Of a stretch of 64,000 bases of DNA, positions 1 to 10,783 are shown in pieces; positions within the stretch are counted from its first letter, which is position 1; the number at the start of each line of letters is the position of its first letter. Where the stretch lies: NCBI RefSeq assembly GCF_000499845.2, contig NC_023753.2, positions 25,884,202 through 25,948,201 of the forward strand. The letters are read 5' to 3'. The position numbers and the translations under genes were made by a program. The stretch comes from Phaseolus vulgaris. Its lineage: Eukaryota > Streptophyta > Magnoliopsida > Fabales > Fabaceae. The notes beneath the pieces were generated by a model. That model searched no databases. It saw only the letters and a list, made by a program, of their open reading frames with translations, and was not told the origin of the DNA.

Positions 1-300
1 CATTGCGGGTTCGTTGTCGTCGTAGGTGCATTGCTGTCGTAAGGTGCGGTTCTCGGTTGTAGAGTGCCTTGATGAGAGTAAGAAGCGTCATTGTGACAGA
101 GTGCGTTTCCGTTGTAGGGTGCGTTGTCATTGCAGGTTCATTGCTGTCGCAGGTAAGTTGTCGTCACGGGATGCGTTGTCGTCGTGGGTGCGTTGTTGTC
201 GCGAGTGCGTTGCCGTCGTAGGGTGTGGTTCCCGGTTGTAGAGTGCCTAGAAAAAGAGTGAGAAGCGTCGTTGTCGCAGAGTGCGTGGGCCAGCAACGGA
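1..300. repeat. GC-rich minisatellite with about 179-bp higher-order period
   Basis: Short degenerate units built on GTGCGTTGTCGTCGTAGG follow one another. A longer block beginning at CGGTTGTAGAGTGCC occurs at about 54 and again at about 233, an offset of 179 bp, and both copies are followed by a run containing AGAAGCGTC. Open frames here are by-products of the repeat and show no recognisable domain. The block is cut by the window edge, so its full length is unknown. Confidence 0.6.
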
Positions 301-360
301 CGCTAATATCGTCAACTAAAATGGCGCAAAATCCACGCAAAATAACATTCGACACAAAAC

Positions 361-1500
361 GGACACACTTATGAATTTAATTTTTTTTTTTTTAAATTCA
401 GTTTGCGTCGGCGGCGGCCCACGCATATGCGTCGGCTTGCGTCGGCCGCGACCCACGCATGTTTCATGTGCCCCACATTAATAATAATAATAAGTATAAT
501 AAAAATCATATTATGACAAAAGAATTTGTTTGGTGTAGTAGTTAAAGCTTCTTTGACACTGGGAGGACCTGGATTTGACTCTTGCACCTGGGTTCGAGTC
601 TTGCCTGTATCTAACATCAAATTTGCATTACATATGACCCAATTTGTGTGGGCTTGGCCCACGCAACCTGCGTCCAACTCACTGGCCCACTCTATATCCT
701 TGTTTTCTTGTAGTGTATCGAAACATCCATATGTAGTATTATATTGAAGTATCTCCATAGGTACTGTCGAAAAAATATTACATGCATATAATTTTATTGA
801 TAATTTACCTACATAAATTATTTATGAAAAATGTCATTATTAGTGACAGATTTATTTACATAACTATACGTACGCTCAAATTGCATTTAAATTTTGAACC
901 ATTGCTAATTTACTTGTGATATTGATGAATTTTAAGTGACATCGACAAATTTTTCAATCAAATATAGAAATCGTGAATAAATTTGTATACACCAGTATTA
1001 TCTAAACATCTTAATACTAATAGTTGACTAAGCATGAATATAGATAATACTCATAAAAATGCGTTTGTGTATATATGCCCCATCCCTATTTTAAACTATC
1101 AAAGTATTCTTAGTATATTTGATACTTTATTTTAAAATTTATGCAATTATAATTTTATTTTGTTATTTGGCATTGAAGGGAAAAAAAATGTAACTTTCAA
1201 CATTGAATTATCAATAATATGTTTCCTTGCTTTATTTTTATTTTTATTTTTTTATAAAAAAAAAGTATTAACAAAGATTATAGAGGGCATGAAACAGGTG
1301 CATTCGACTAGGATTAGAATGAAAAACAATTCACATCGAATGTGGTAGAGGAGATAGAGAAAGAATTCTCAAATAAAGGTGAAACTTTTGACATTAGAAA
1401 TCATTCCAAATAATGAGGTTACACATCATATCATGAAAGGAAATTAAACTCAAGCAGAAGAAAAGAAGAATAGTTCAGCAATAATAAACCAAACATTACA
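361..1500. other. Intergenic, AT-rich, with repeat debris
   Basis: After a poly-T tract there is a GC-rich patch with repeated GCGTCGGC and CCCACGCAT words (about 400-470), then a tRNA-like stretch annotated separately, then AT-rich sequence. I see no gene downstream of it. The interval up to 1530 is the 3' flank of the first CASP gene. Confidence 0.4.
522..610 (+). repeat. Possible tRNA-derived SINE head (A-box/B-box-like)
   Basis: GGTGTAGTAGTTAAAGC at about 531 resembles a pol III A box. GGTTCGAGTCTTG at about 590 is a close match to a B box, and a weaker copy (GGATTTGACTCTTG) sits just before it. The order and spacing are like the tRNA-related head of plant SINEs. I could not define a tail or target duplication, so this may be only a tRNA-like remnant in another repeat. 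Confidence 0.3.
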
Positions 1501-1530
1501 CCAATAACCACGATTAAATCTTAATCATTT

Positions 1531-2513
1531 TTAACGTCTTCTAAGCGCCAAAGCAGACATAATAACCAGCAGCAGAAGGATAACCACAGCAACCAACGAT
1601 GAGACCACAGCTCCACTCGTTTGCGCACAAAAATCTCCAAACTGATTGCAGATGGCTAGCCAGTTCGCGTCTTGATTGCCGTTGTGTGCCAAGTAAACGA
1701 TTGCAGCTGCTGAAGCACCACTAGCCGTGGCCAAGGTCAGAAACACCTGCATCCCATAAACAAACAATTCAATGTAACTTTTATTCAAATCATCAAACAT
1801 TTAAACACTAAAAGACTTGTTCTTGTCATAATTCCACTTTTCTAATATAGCTACACTAAAGTTAAAACCTATTTTCATTTTAGCTCATTCTCTTACTGCT
1901 ATATCAACCTATCAACACCAGTGGTTCATAACAAAAGTTGATTTAATATGAGTTCTTGATTGATTTCCATGCACTTACACAATAACTAATACTATAAGTA
2001 GTAAAATTTGTTATTTATAAAATGTTTCTCAGAATCGTAGTTTCTAATTATGGATCATAATTACTGTGTCTAGGGTGATGAGGAAAAGCCTTGGTCCAGC
2101 TACATGAAGGCGTATGATGGCGACTATTGAGAAAGGTAGTGACAGGACAAGATACCCAGCCACGAGTGCCATTGTAATGACAAAAAACCTGCATTTTGGT
2201 AAGCATTAGTGTGAATATAAATATGCATGTTAAGGAAAGGCATAAATAGTTGGGTGGTTACATACTGAAAAGTAGTGAAGCTATCATAGCTAGCTTCAAA
2301 CTGAAAGAACTGAGTGAAGAAAGGGAGTGTTTGATCACTTGTTCCCATAGTGGCTGCAGCACCAAGAGATGCTGCTACGGCACCCAATCTTAGAATGAAG
2401 TCCATTATAGCTGCCCCTTTCTTCAACCCTCCTCCTGGCCTTGGAGGTGCAACTGCAATTGCTTTTCCTTTACCAACATTGCTGGATTCTGGGACATCCA
2501 CGGTGGTTGACAT
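1531..2513 (-). CDS. Casparian strip membrane protein (CASP), copy A
   Basis: Three exons on the minus strand: 2513-2266, 2188-2065 and 1746-1531, all with GT-AG introns. Joined they give 195 aa, normal for the family. Four membrane segments are visible at about residues 36-57, 84-108, 115-145 and 170-192. TM1 carries the family Arg (R42) and TM3 the family Asp (D123). The first extracellular loop has TLPFFTQF at 62-69, the signature that separates true CASPs from general CASP-like proteins. The second loop has the paired cysteines of NWLAIC and FGDFC. CASPs assemble a plasma-membrane platform in root endodermis that recruits lignin-polymerising enzymes; that role is family knowledge. Copy B at 7664-8667 has the same exon structure and very similar sequence, so the pair is a tandem duplicate. 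In the cytosolic turn this copy reads RLHVAGPR where copy B has RPHAVGPR. Confidence 0.93.
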
Positions 2514-2594
2514 TTTTTAGTTTGAAACTTGAGAGATATTTGAATTGGAAGATAGAAGAGTTGAGAGTGATGCAAATGGGTGGATGGAAGTAGC

Positions 2595-2603
2595 TTATAT
2601 ATA
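2595..2603 (-). promoter_or_regulatory. TATA box of CASP copy A
   Basis: On the minus strand this reads CTATATATAAGC, about 85 bp upstream of the ATG at 2513. Copy B has a matching CTATATATG at a similar distance, which supports a conserved core promoter. Confidence 0.6.
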
Positions 2604-2659
2604 GAGAATGGTGAATGAAGGTGAGAGGAGTTGTTATGAAAACCATTTCCACTAATGAA

Positions 2660-3975
2660 GTGGAGCTAGGTTTGAGAGAAATAATATTCTCTAACTATGT
2701 TGGAAGTTGTTTGCTTTTTTATTGAAAAGGGTAATGTGTGGCTGTAAAGGTATATGTAGGGATTGGTCAAATGGATTTGTTAAATGAAATTGGCATGATG
2801 AGATCAAGGAGTGGACTTTTGTATAATTGATGTTTTAAATGGAGAAAGAACAAAAAAAATGTGAAAGTGCGTACGTGAGTTTAAGTTGAAAATACAAATT
2901 TTGTTTATTGCTATAATTGAGCAGTGAACCAAACCAAATTCGCCAACTCTCTCTATTCTTTGTGGTGGTCAAGGATGCCAAGATCTCTCTCCTCCCATTT
3001 TCGTTACCAACACTTCCATATTATTAGTATTTAAATATTATTTTATGCATATTTTAATTATACTTATTTTATTATTTAGAACTTGGAATTAGATGCAATC
3101 AAAATTGATTATACGAGGAATATCATTTGTTAAAAGTTTGGTTTAGGAATATAGTATACACGTTAACTTTAGTTATATAATTTTACTAAGCATGACAACA
3201 AAAATTAAAGAAGAAGAAATAAGAGAGATTGTAAGAAATTTAATAAAAAGGAATACTCGAAATTTTGGAAGAGAAGATTACAAGAGATGTAAGTATGTAG
3301 TTTCTTCGTCATTAGATAAGCTTGAGAGAAGATAGAACTTCATGTTTTAAACTTGAGAGAGCTTGGACAAAATTTTTGAACTCTTAGTTAAAATATCATT
3401 TTAAACTACGACATACACTTTCAAGTGCACATGAGATAATTTGAAACTTTCACTCGACTCCTCTTGCGATCATTAAGGAGTAGATGGACACTTCACATGA
3501 CTTATCAAAATTTCTAAATTATTATCTAATTAACTACCGAAGTTTTAGTTACAAACTATTTTATATTCTAAAATTGATTGCTAAAACATTAGTAATTATC
3601 ATATATCAACTTAAAATCTAGTTTATAAATTTTTATTAATAATAGAAATTACTTCATACAATAGTAATTTTTTAATCTATAAAATAATATATGATTTAGT
3701 CAATATAATAATTTTTCTCTTTAAAATTAATTCTATTTAATAATTTTCTTGTAGTAAAAAAGAAAAAAAAAAGACAAACTTATAATAAATAAATATGTAT
3801 TTAATAAAATGTTCTTTAGTTTTAAATTTGATAAAAAGGGTATGCATGGATTTTTAAAAACCCAAAGAAACATGAGTCATATATTCTCCATAACGAAATT
3901 ACATAAGCTTAAGTAGATTAAGTTATTTAGGCCTTAGTCTAGTCTTACATAAGCTTGTCAATAGATATATATGTG
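2660..3975. other. AT-rich intergenic region between CASP copy A and the LINE
   Basis: This covers the upstream flank of CASP copy A. It is strongly AT-rich with no coherent coding frame, structural RNA or repeat boundary that I can support. Confidence 0.4.
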
Positions 3976-3984
3976 ATATAAACC

Positions 3985-6900
3985 TAACAACTTGATAAAG
4001 AGTAGAATTGACCGATTTTTAGTGTCGGGGGAGTGGTTGGATAGGTGGTCGGACAACAAATACCAGGTGTTAGACAGATTGATGTCAGATCAGTGTGCGT
4101 TGGTGTTAAATACGGTTACTATGGATTGGGGCCCAAAACCGTTCAGAAGTTTAGACGTTTGGCATAAGGACAGCAGATTCAGGGAGTTTGTTCGCAACAA
4201 ATGGCTTAGTTACGAGGTTCAAGGAGGTGATATTTGTTTTCAAAGAGAAATTGAAGATGTTGAAATCTAATATAAAAGTATGGAATAAAGAGGTCTTTGG
4301 CAATGTTTTTCACCAGGGGGAGGATATTCATAAGAGAATACACAAGTTGGGTGCAAAAGATGATGAAAGTGAGTTCGATGAGGTGGGAAGGGAAAAGAGG
4401 AAGTGGTTATTATCAGAGCAGAGAAGAAATAACCTTACTCAGAAGGCTCTCTTTCAGCAGAAGGCTCGCATCAAATGGCTGAAGCAAGGGGATTTGAATA
4501 CAAAGTACTTTCATTCAACTATTAAATGAAAAGTAAGGAACGATTTGAACAGGTTGAGAGACAAGGGTCAGTGGTACGACGAGCAGGGTGCGGTGAAGGA
4601 CAAGGTCAAAGAGTACTTCAAAGATAGGTTCTTTGGAGAAGCTCGTCAGAGTGTCAAGCTAGATAATGTAGGGTTTAACAAGATTATAGAAGAAGACAAC
4701 GTCTTGCTGGTAGGAAGGATCTCTGAAGAGGAAGTAAAGCAAGCAGTGTGGAGTTGTGGCAGCGATAAAAGTTTGGGTCCTAACGGCTGCAACTTCGGTT
4801 TCATTAAGTTGTGTTGGGAAGAGATGAAGGCAGACATCATAAGAGCGGTTCATGATTTTGAGGAGGAAGGAATATGACCAAGGGGAACGAATGCCTTTTT
4901 TATATCTTTGATCCCTAAAGATGAAAATCCACAAAGCTTGAACGAATTCAGACCTATTTCTTTCGTTGGATGTTTGTACAAAATTGTGGCAAAGATCTTG
5001 TCTCTGTGACTGAAGAAAGTGTTACACAAGGTCATAAACGCTAGGCAGTCAACGTTTTTAGAAGGCAGGGGGATTATGGATAGCGTCTTAGTAGCAAATG
5101 AAGTTCATAAAGAAATCAAGAGGAGAAAGAACAACTGTATTTTCTTCAAGGTTGACTATGAGAAGGCCTACGACTCAGTTGACTGGGTTTTCTGTACTAT
5201 ATGCTTGAGACGTTAGGCTTTTATGGGAGATGGATTGGTTGGATTAGAGTGTGTCTTGAGTCCTCATCGGTGTCCGTGCTAGTGAATGTGAGCCCTACCC
5301 AGGAGTTGAAGCCTAGGAAGGGGTTGAGACAAGGAGACTCTTTAGCACCATTTCTTTTCCTCATAGTGGCAGAAGGTTTAGCTGGGGTGGTAAGAAAGGC
5401 GGTCGAAAAGGAATTATTAGAAAGTGTGGAGATCGGAGGCAAACTCATCAAGGTTAATATGCTTCAGTTTGCGGATGACACGTTTTTTTTGTAAAACGAG
5501 TGCTCAAAGCGTGTTCGTTATCAAGGTCATTCTAAATTGCTTTGAGTTAATGTCAGGTTTAAAGGTCAACTTCCAAAAGAGTAGTGTTGGAGGATAGGAT
5601 GCAACAACCTTTTGCTACAACGCTTTGCGGCTTTTTTGAATTGTGTTACGATGAAAACTCCGTTTAAATATTTGGGCATGCTTTTAGGTGGATGTCACAA
5701 AAGAAGTAATTTTTGGGAAGAGGTGGTGGAAAGAGTGTGAAATAGATTAAACAGATGGAAAGGCAAGTTTATTTCGATGGTTGGGAGACTTTGTCTAATT
5801 AAGTCGGTGTTATCCTCTCTTCCCTTATTTTACTTGTCTCTGTACAAAATGTTGGCTATGGTGATGAAAGAAATTGTTAGGTTTCAGAGGAAATTCTTGT
5901 GGGGTTGGGGTGCGGACAGTAGAAAAAATAGTGTGGGCATCGTGGGAAAAGATGTGCGCACCAAAAGAGGAGGGGGGCTTGGAATGGTCAACATAAGGCG
6001 TTTCAATATTGCTCTGTTAGGAAAATGGATATGGCGGTTAGGTTATGACAAGCATGGTTTGTGGAAAGAGGTGGTGGATTCAAAATATGGAGGTTGGAGG
6101 GATCTACAGAGTAAAAGAAATAGATGCTCTGATTCTCTTTTGGTGGAGGGATCTGAAGGAGGTTTGGTCTCTTGATGAATGGAGAGACAAGTTGGAGGCT
6201 AACTTCTCTTGGGAGGTAGGGAATGGGAGAGAGATCAGGTTTTGGGAGGATAGATGGGCGGGCAATACAACCTTAAAGGAGTTGTTTTCGAGACTTCATT
6301 CCACCTGTTTGAACAAAGACTCTTTTGTATGACAGATTAGGGAGAGGCCAGAAAACTCAAGTTAGTCATGGAAGATCGAGTGGAAAAGAAACTTGTTTAA
6401 ATGGGAATGGAGTCAAGAACATCACTAATGCATATTTTAGGGGATTAGAGAGTAAAGGTGGACAAAGAGGACTCTTGGGTATGGAAAGACAAAGAGACAG
6501 TTGTGTTCACGATTAAATCTGCATACAAAATCCTCAGGGACGACTCTCAAGGGGTGGAGAGGGATCTATAAGAGGGGTTTTGGAGGTTTAGGGTTTACCA
6601 CCAATATCTGCAGCCTGTGCGGGGAGGAGGAAACTACGTCTCACCTCTTTTGCACGTGTAGAGTTGCCTGGCTTGTGTGGGCTAAGTGCTATGAATGGGT
6701 GGGGAGTGTTGCGACGGGTCATAGGGAGACAAAAAATCACTTCTTAAGCTTTAGGATGAACAGGGTCACAGAAAGTGTAAATCAGGTATGAGGGGGTGTG
6801 TGGATAGCAATGGTTGGGGAATTGTGAAAACACAGGAACAGGAAGGTTTTCATAAGTGGCGGGATTGATCCCATCGAAATTTTTGCTATGTCAGAGTTGA

Positions 6901-7165
6901 AGGCCTAGTCATGGGTAGTGTCCAAAGCGCGAGGCGTTTTTTTTTCTTTCTCTAATTGGTGTCTTGAGTCAATGGTTTGTACGAGGACTGTTATTTTTTC
7001 TAAGATCTCTTTTTCTTGAGAGTAGACGTTTGTCCTTTGAACACAAGGTAGATATTATATATACCGGTTGAGGTATCCCTGAAATACCTCATATTTATCA
7101 TTCATTTTTACTGATAAAAAAAAATTAAGGTTTTTTGTTGATAAAAAAAAATTAAGGTTTTACTT
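3985..7165 (+). mobile_element. Degenerate L1-type LINE (5'-truncated)
   Basis: Broken frames follow the order of a plant LINE second ORF. The end of the apurinic endonuclease comes first (SRIDRFLVS at about 4000). Next comes a linker with RIKWLKQGDLNTKYFH (about 4470-4515), then reverse transcriptase blocks: [12 protein letters not shown] (about 4950), VDYEKAYDSVDW (about 5150), LRQGDSLAPFLF (about 5325) and the catalytic FADD at about 5468-5479. A C-terminal zf-RVT region with CSLCGEEE...H...C lies at about 6610-6660. Several stops and frameshifts (for example the stop at about 4526) make it inactive. It lacks ORF1 and most of the endonuclease, the usual 5' truncation. The 3' end near 7113-7165 has two copies of GATAAAAAAAAATTAAGG 27 bp apart, consistent with an A-rich LINE tail. 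I could not identify a target duplication. It lies between the two CASP copies. Confidence 0.85.
7113..7165 (+). repeat. A-rich LINE 3' tail, duplicated 27-bp unit
   Basis: GATAAAAAAAAATTAAGGTTT occurs at 7113 and 7140. It follows a GAGGTATCCCTGAAATACCTC palindrome-like 3' UTR segment at about 7068. This probably marks the 3' end of the LINE. Confidence 0.45.
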
Positions 7166-7663
7166 GCTTTCACCATTATCTTGGTGCAAGCTTCTTCTTC
7201 CAAGGTCATCTGTTTTTTTTTTAAATAACTCGTTATATATACCAATTTTGTCTTTATCCTTATAATATCTCTACTTTTCATGATGTGTGATGTGAAAATT
7301 ACAATTTTCCTTGTCAGAGTTTTAACACCTACTACCTATAACTAATCTTGCATGTTATCTTTAATATTCTAACTCTCATATGATCACATCAAGAAAAAAA
7401 TGGAACAAGGTGTTATTGCTGAGGAAAAAAACCGCAAAGAGAAAGTTAAGTAGAGAATAGCTAGTTCGACGTAACAAAGTGGCTGAAACTTGAAACATTA
7501 GAATGAGCAAATGTACACAGGTAATGAATTTGGCAGATCACAACTTCAAGGAAATTAAAACCCCACAAGCCGAGGAATTAAAACTTGGGAAACAGATTGA
7601 ACATGCACAATATTATATATAGTTGTAATAGTTCATATAACTTAAGCCCCCACAGGTTAATCT

Positions 7664-8667
7664 TCAAGGCTTCCCAATGGCGAAAGCAGACATCACAATC
7701 AACAATACGAAGACAACAACAGCAACGAACGATGACACCACAGCTGAACTGGTCTGTGCACAAAAGTCTCCGAATTGGTTGCATATGGCTAACCAGTTTG
7801 TGTCCTGATCACCATTGTGTGCCAAGTAAACTACGGCAGCAGCTGAAGCAGCACTAGCAGTGGCTAGAGTCAGAAACACCTGCAATTCATATACTGTTGG
7901 ATCAGCAAGTCCAAAACTAGGAAATTATTCACTAAATGAAATCATATACCAAGGAAAAAATCTCTCATTAGTAAATAAGCTTACACACTGAACTTGTTGA
8001 AAAATTAAATTTTTAGTATGACACTGTACATTTATATTTATGGATGATAATAACAGTACAAAACATCATACTTGAACAATTTTGTTATCATGAGGAATAA
8101 ATATATATTTCAGCCATAGTATTGAGAGATGGTTGAATTGGTGAGAAGATTATTGAAATAGAACTGAATTTATGAATATTTTGAAGAGCTTACAGTGTCC
8201 AAGATAATGAGGAAAAGCCTTGGTCCAACAGCATGGGGGCGAACAATTGCAACAACAGAGAAAGGAAGAGATAGCACCAGGTAGCCACCCACTAAAGCCA
8301 TAGTAATAACAAAAAACCTGCATTGTGTTGTGCATTGGATAAAATTTATGATTTCAGTGAATTAACATAGATGTGATGAAAATGCAGAGAAAAGATGCAG
8401 GGTTTTGAAGGTCATCACATACTGGAAAGTGGTGAAGCTATCATAACTAGCCTCAAACTGAAAGAACTGAGTGAAGAAAGGGAGTGTCTGATCACTTGTT
8501 CCCATGGTGGCAGCAGCACCAAGAGCAGCTGCTATGGCACCTAACCTTAGAATGAAATCCATTATGGCCACCCCTTTTTTCCATCCTCCTGGCCTTAGTG
8601 GTGCAACCACCACAGCTTTTCCTTTAGCAACTTTACTTGATTCTGGGATATCAATGGTGGTTGACAT
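7664..8667 (-). CDS. Casparian strip membrane protein (CASP), copy B
   Basis: Three exons on the minus strand: 8667-8423, 8317-8194 and 7879-7664, joined to 194 aa with GT-AG introns at the same positions and phases as copy A. Hydrophobic segments sit at about residues 35-56, 83-107, 114-144 and 168-190. The CASP loop signature TLPFFTQF, the TM1 Arg (FILRLGAI) and the TM3 Asp (ILDT) are present. The C terminus ends in GKP instead of the basic RRR of copy A. The exon lengths (245, 124, 216) match copy A (248, 124, 216) except for one codon in exon 1. The role, membrane scaffolding for lignified barriers in root endodermis, is inferred from the family. The two copies face the same way with a LINE between them. 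Confidence 0.93.
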
Positions 8668-8759
8668 GTTTGGCTTTGGTGAATATAGAGGAAGCTTAGT
8701 TTATGTTGTAAGGAGGATAGATGAGAGAGGATGATGAAAATGTGATGATTGAAGGTAAC

Positions 8760-8766
8760 ATATATA
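8760..8766 (-). promoter_or_regulatory. TATA box of CASP copy B
   Basis: On the minus strand this reads CTATATATG, about 95 bp upstream of the ATG at 8667, at the same relative place as in copy A. Confidence 0.6.
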
Positions 8767-8869
8767 GAGGGAGAAATTAAGAGTGGTAGATTTAGGATAA
8801 GTGGGATGCTACCTAATGAACTTAGTGAAGTTGTTATATATGAAACCTTTACGTACCGAAGCAAGTAGA

Positions 8870-10480
8870 AACACCCACAAATTATACTTAATCTTCTTTC
8901 TTTTCTTGTTCATTACTTTGTCTTTCAAAAAGCTTATTAAACGATTATAAAAAAAAATACATTTTAATATTGAAATTATTTTATTAAAAAGCTGTTTTGA
9001 TTTCCTAATGTATTATTCGAATGAATGTTTAAGATTTTACTTTTAATGTTCTTTTGAATTTTATAAGTGGTTATAAGGACCTCTTTGTTTTTTCAAATAT
9101 AAGTTGGTGATAATTTAGTTATATTAGGATTAGGATTAGGACTAGGCTTTAATTAATGAATCATATGTATGTTTTTCTGTGGATATAAGATGTATGCAGA
9201 TTAATTTAAATGCAACTAATGGGGTGGTGTAAATAAAAAATAGAGTTGGTTTGGCTTTTTACTAGAATACTAAAGAAACAAAGTGAGAGGTTAGATTATA
9301 AAAAATGTTGGGCATTTAGCTTTGAATTGAATTTAAATTAAACTTCACTAACCTATTTGAAGTTTAGACTTTTGAACTTTAGAAGAAGAAATATAAATTT
9401 TGTAAAATTTTAGATCAACAAATATGAGACATTTTTTTTTCTTTCTAAGTCTCAATCCATAAATAGGATGTTAAGTTCCGATGGTGATATCTAACATAAT
9501 TTATAAAATTATGGAAGTTACAACAAAAAAACTTTATTTAAGTTATTGTCTTCTTTATTAGTTGACTTAGAAAAATGATTATATTTATTAGGAAAAATAA
9601 TACTACACTCTTTCTCATGGTTATTAGTTGAAATTTATAAAGTTAAAAAAGTGATGTAAAATTTATCAAATGAAAGACTGACGTATTTCACAACCCTCAA
9701 TAAACTTCATCCAATAGTAAAAATGATTAAACATGTAAAAAATGTCATTTAAATTTTTCTTGTACATGAAGTGATTTCATCGATAAATTTTGCAAATGTA
9801 ATAATGGTTGAATTAGTCTGCCCACATTGCTCTCACAACAATGGAAATTAAACAATGGCTTAATGAAGAGGTTAGGGATCGGAATACCACCTTCTTTGAC
9901 AAACATTTTCTTTAATTAATTAAGTAATCAATCAGTCAACCAAACCATTCAGTCTAATCTTTTAAAGCATATAATTAATTGATAAAGTCCAGTCAATCTT
10001 TAACATTAATCCCTATGCATTGATGCGATATTAGATTTTTTGTTTACCTGTTCCACTTTTCTTGCATGAAGATGTTGTCATTGTTACTCAATGATTATAG
10101 AAAATATGAAAACTTTTGAACTTGTTATGCATCGAACAAGAAAAGAAGTTATTTAAGTCAAGACTCACTCAACAGTAAAGGTAACTAGGAGTAAAATTTT
10201 ACGTACCTTAATTCATTCTTAATTTGAATTGATATTTACCACTTCAGAATTGAACTTTCATATTCCTATCTTAATAATCAACACACATTTTTGTTTTCGA
10301 ATGCGACCACAAAATTCTTAAATTATCCACCCCTGCTTTTCTCATGAAAGCCAATTACATTCACACAGGTACAGTGCATCAGGATCTGACCAACACTACC
10401 ATGCTAGAAATGAAATCCAGACCCCCAAAAAAGTAAATAAATATTACACAATTTACACTCTCAACTGGCTATTGTAATTA
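8870..10480. other. AT-rich intergenic region between CASP copy B and SPINDLY
   Basis: No supported gene, RNA or transposon. The SPINDLY 3' UTR probably begins at 10783 and runs toward about 10,500, but I could not place a cleavage site from sequence alone. Confidence 0.4.
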
Positions 10481-10783
10481 GTGAGGGGGGTGGGGGAAAT
10501 GTGTTACAGATATTTGAAGGATGCCATTTTATAGCAGCACAGCCCCTGGGAGTATCCACAGCAGTTGAGGACACATTGATTTTGTAACTGTGGCTTACAC
10601 TTCTTTCCCAGTAAAAAAAATTGTCATTCTATGAAAATTTAACCTTTGTCATGATGTGGTGGATGCAAAGCTCTTCCAGAAGCAACACAAATACATCACG
10701 CCAATTGCCAACCTAATTCTGCACCTATTATTGTAATACAGCTGAGCAAACTAGAATCACTACAGCGGACTCCCAGATGAAAT

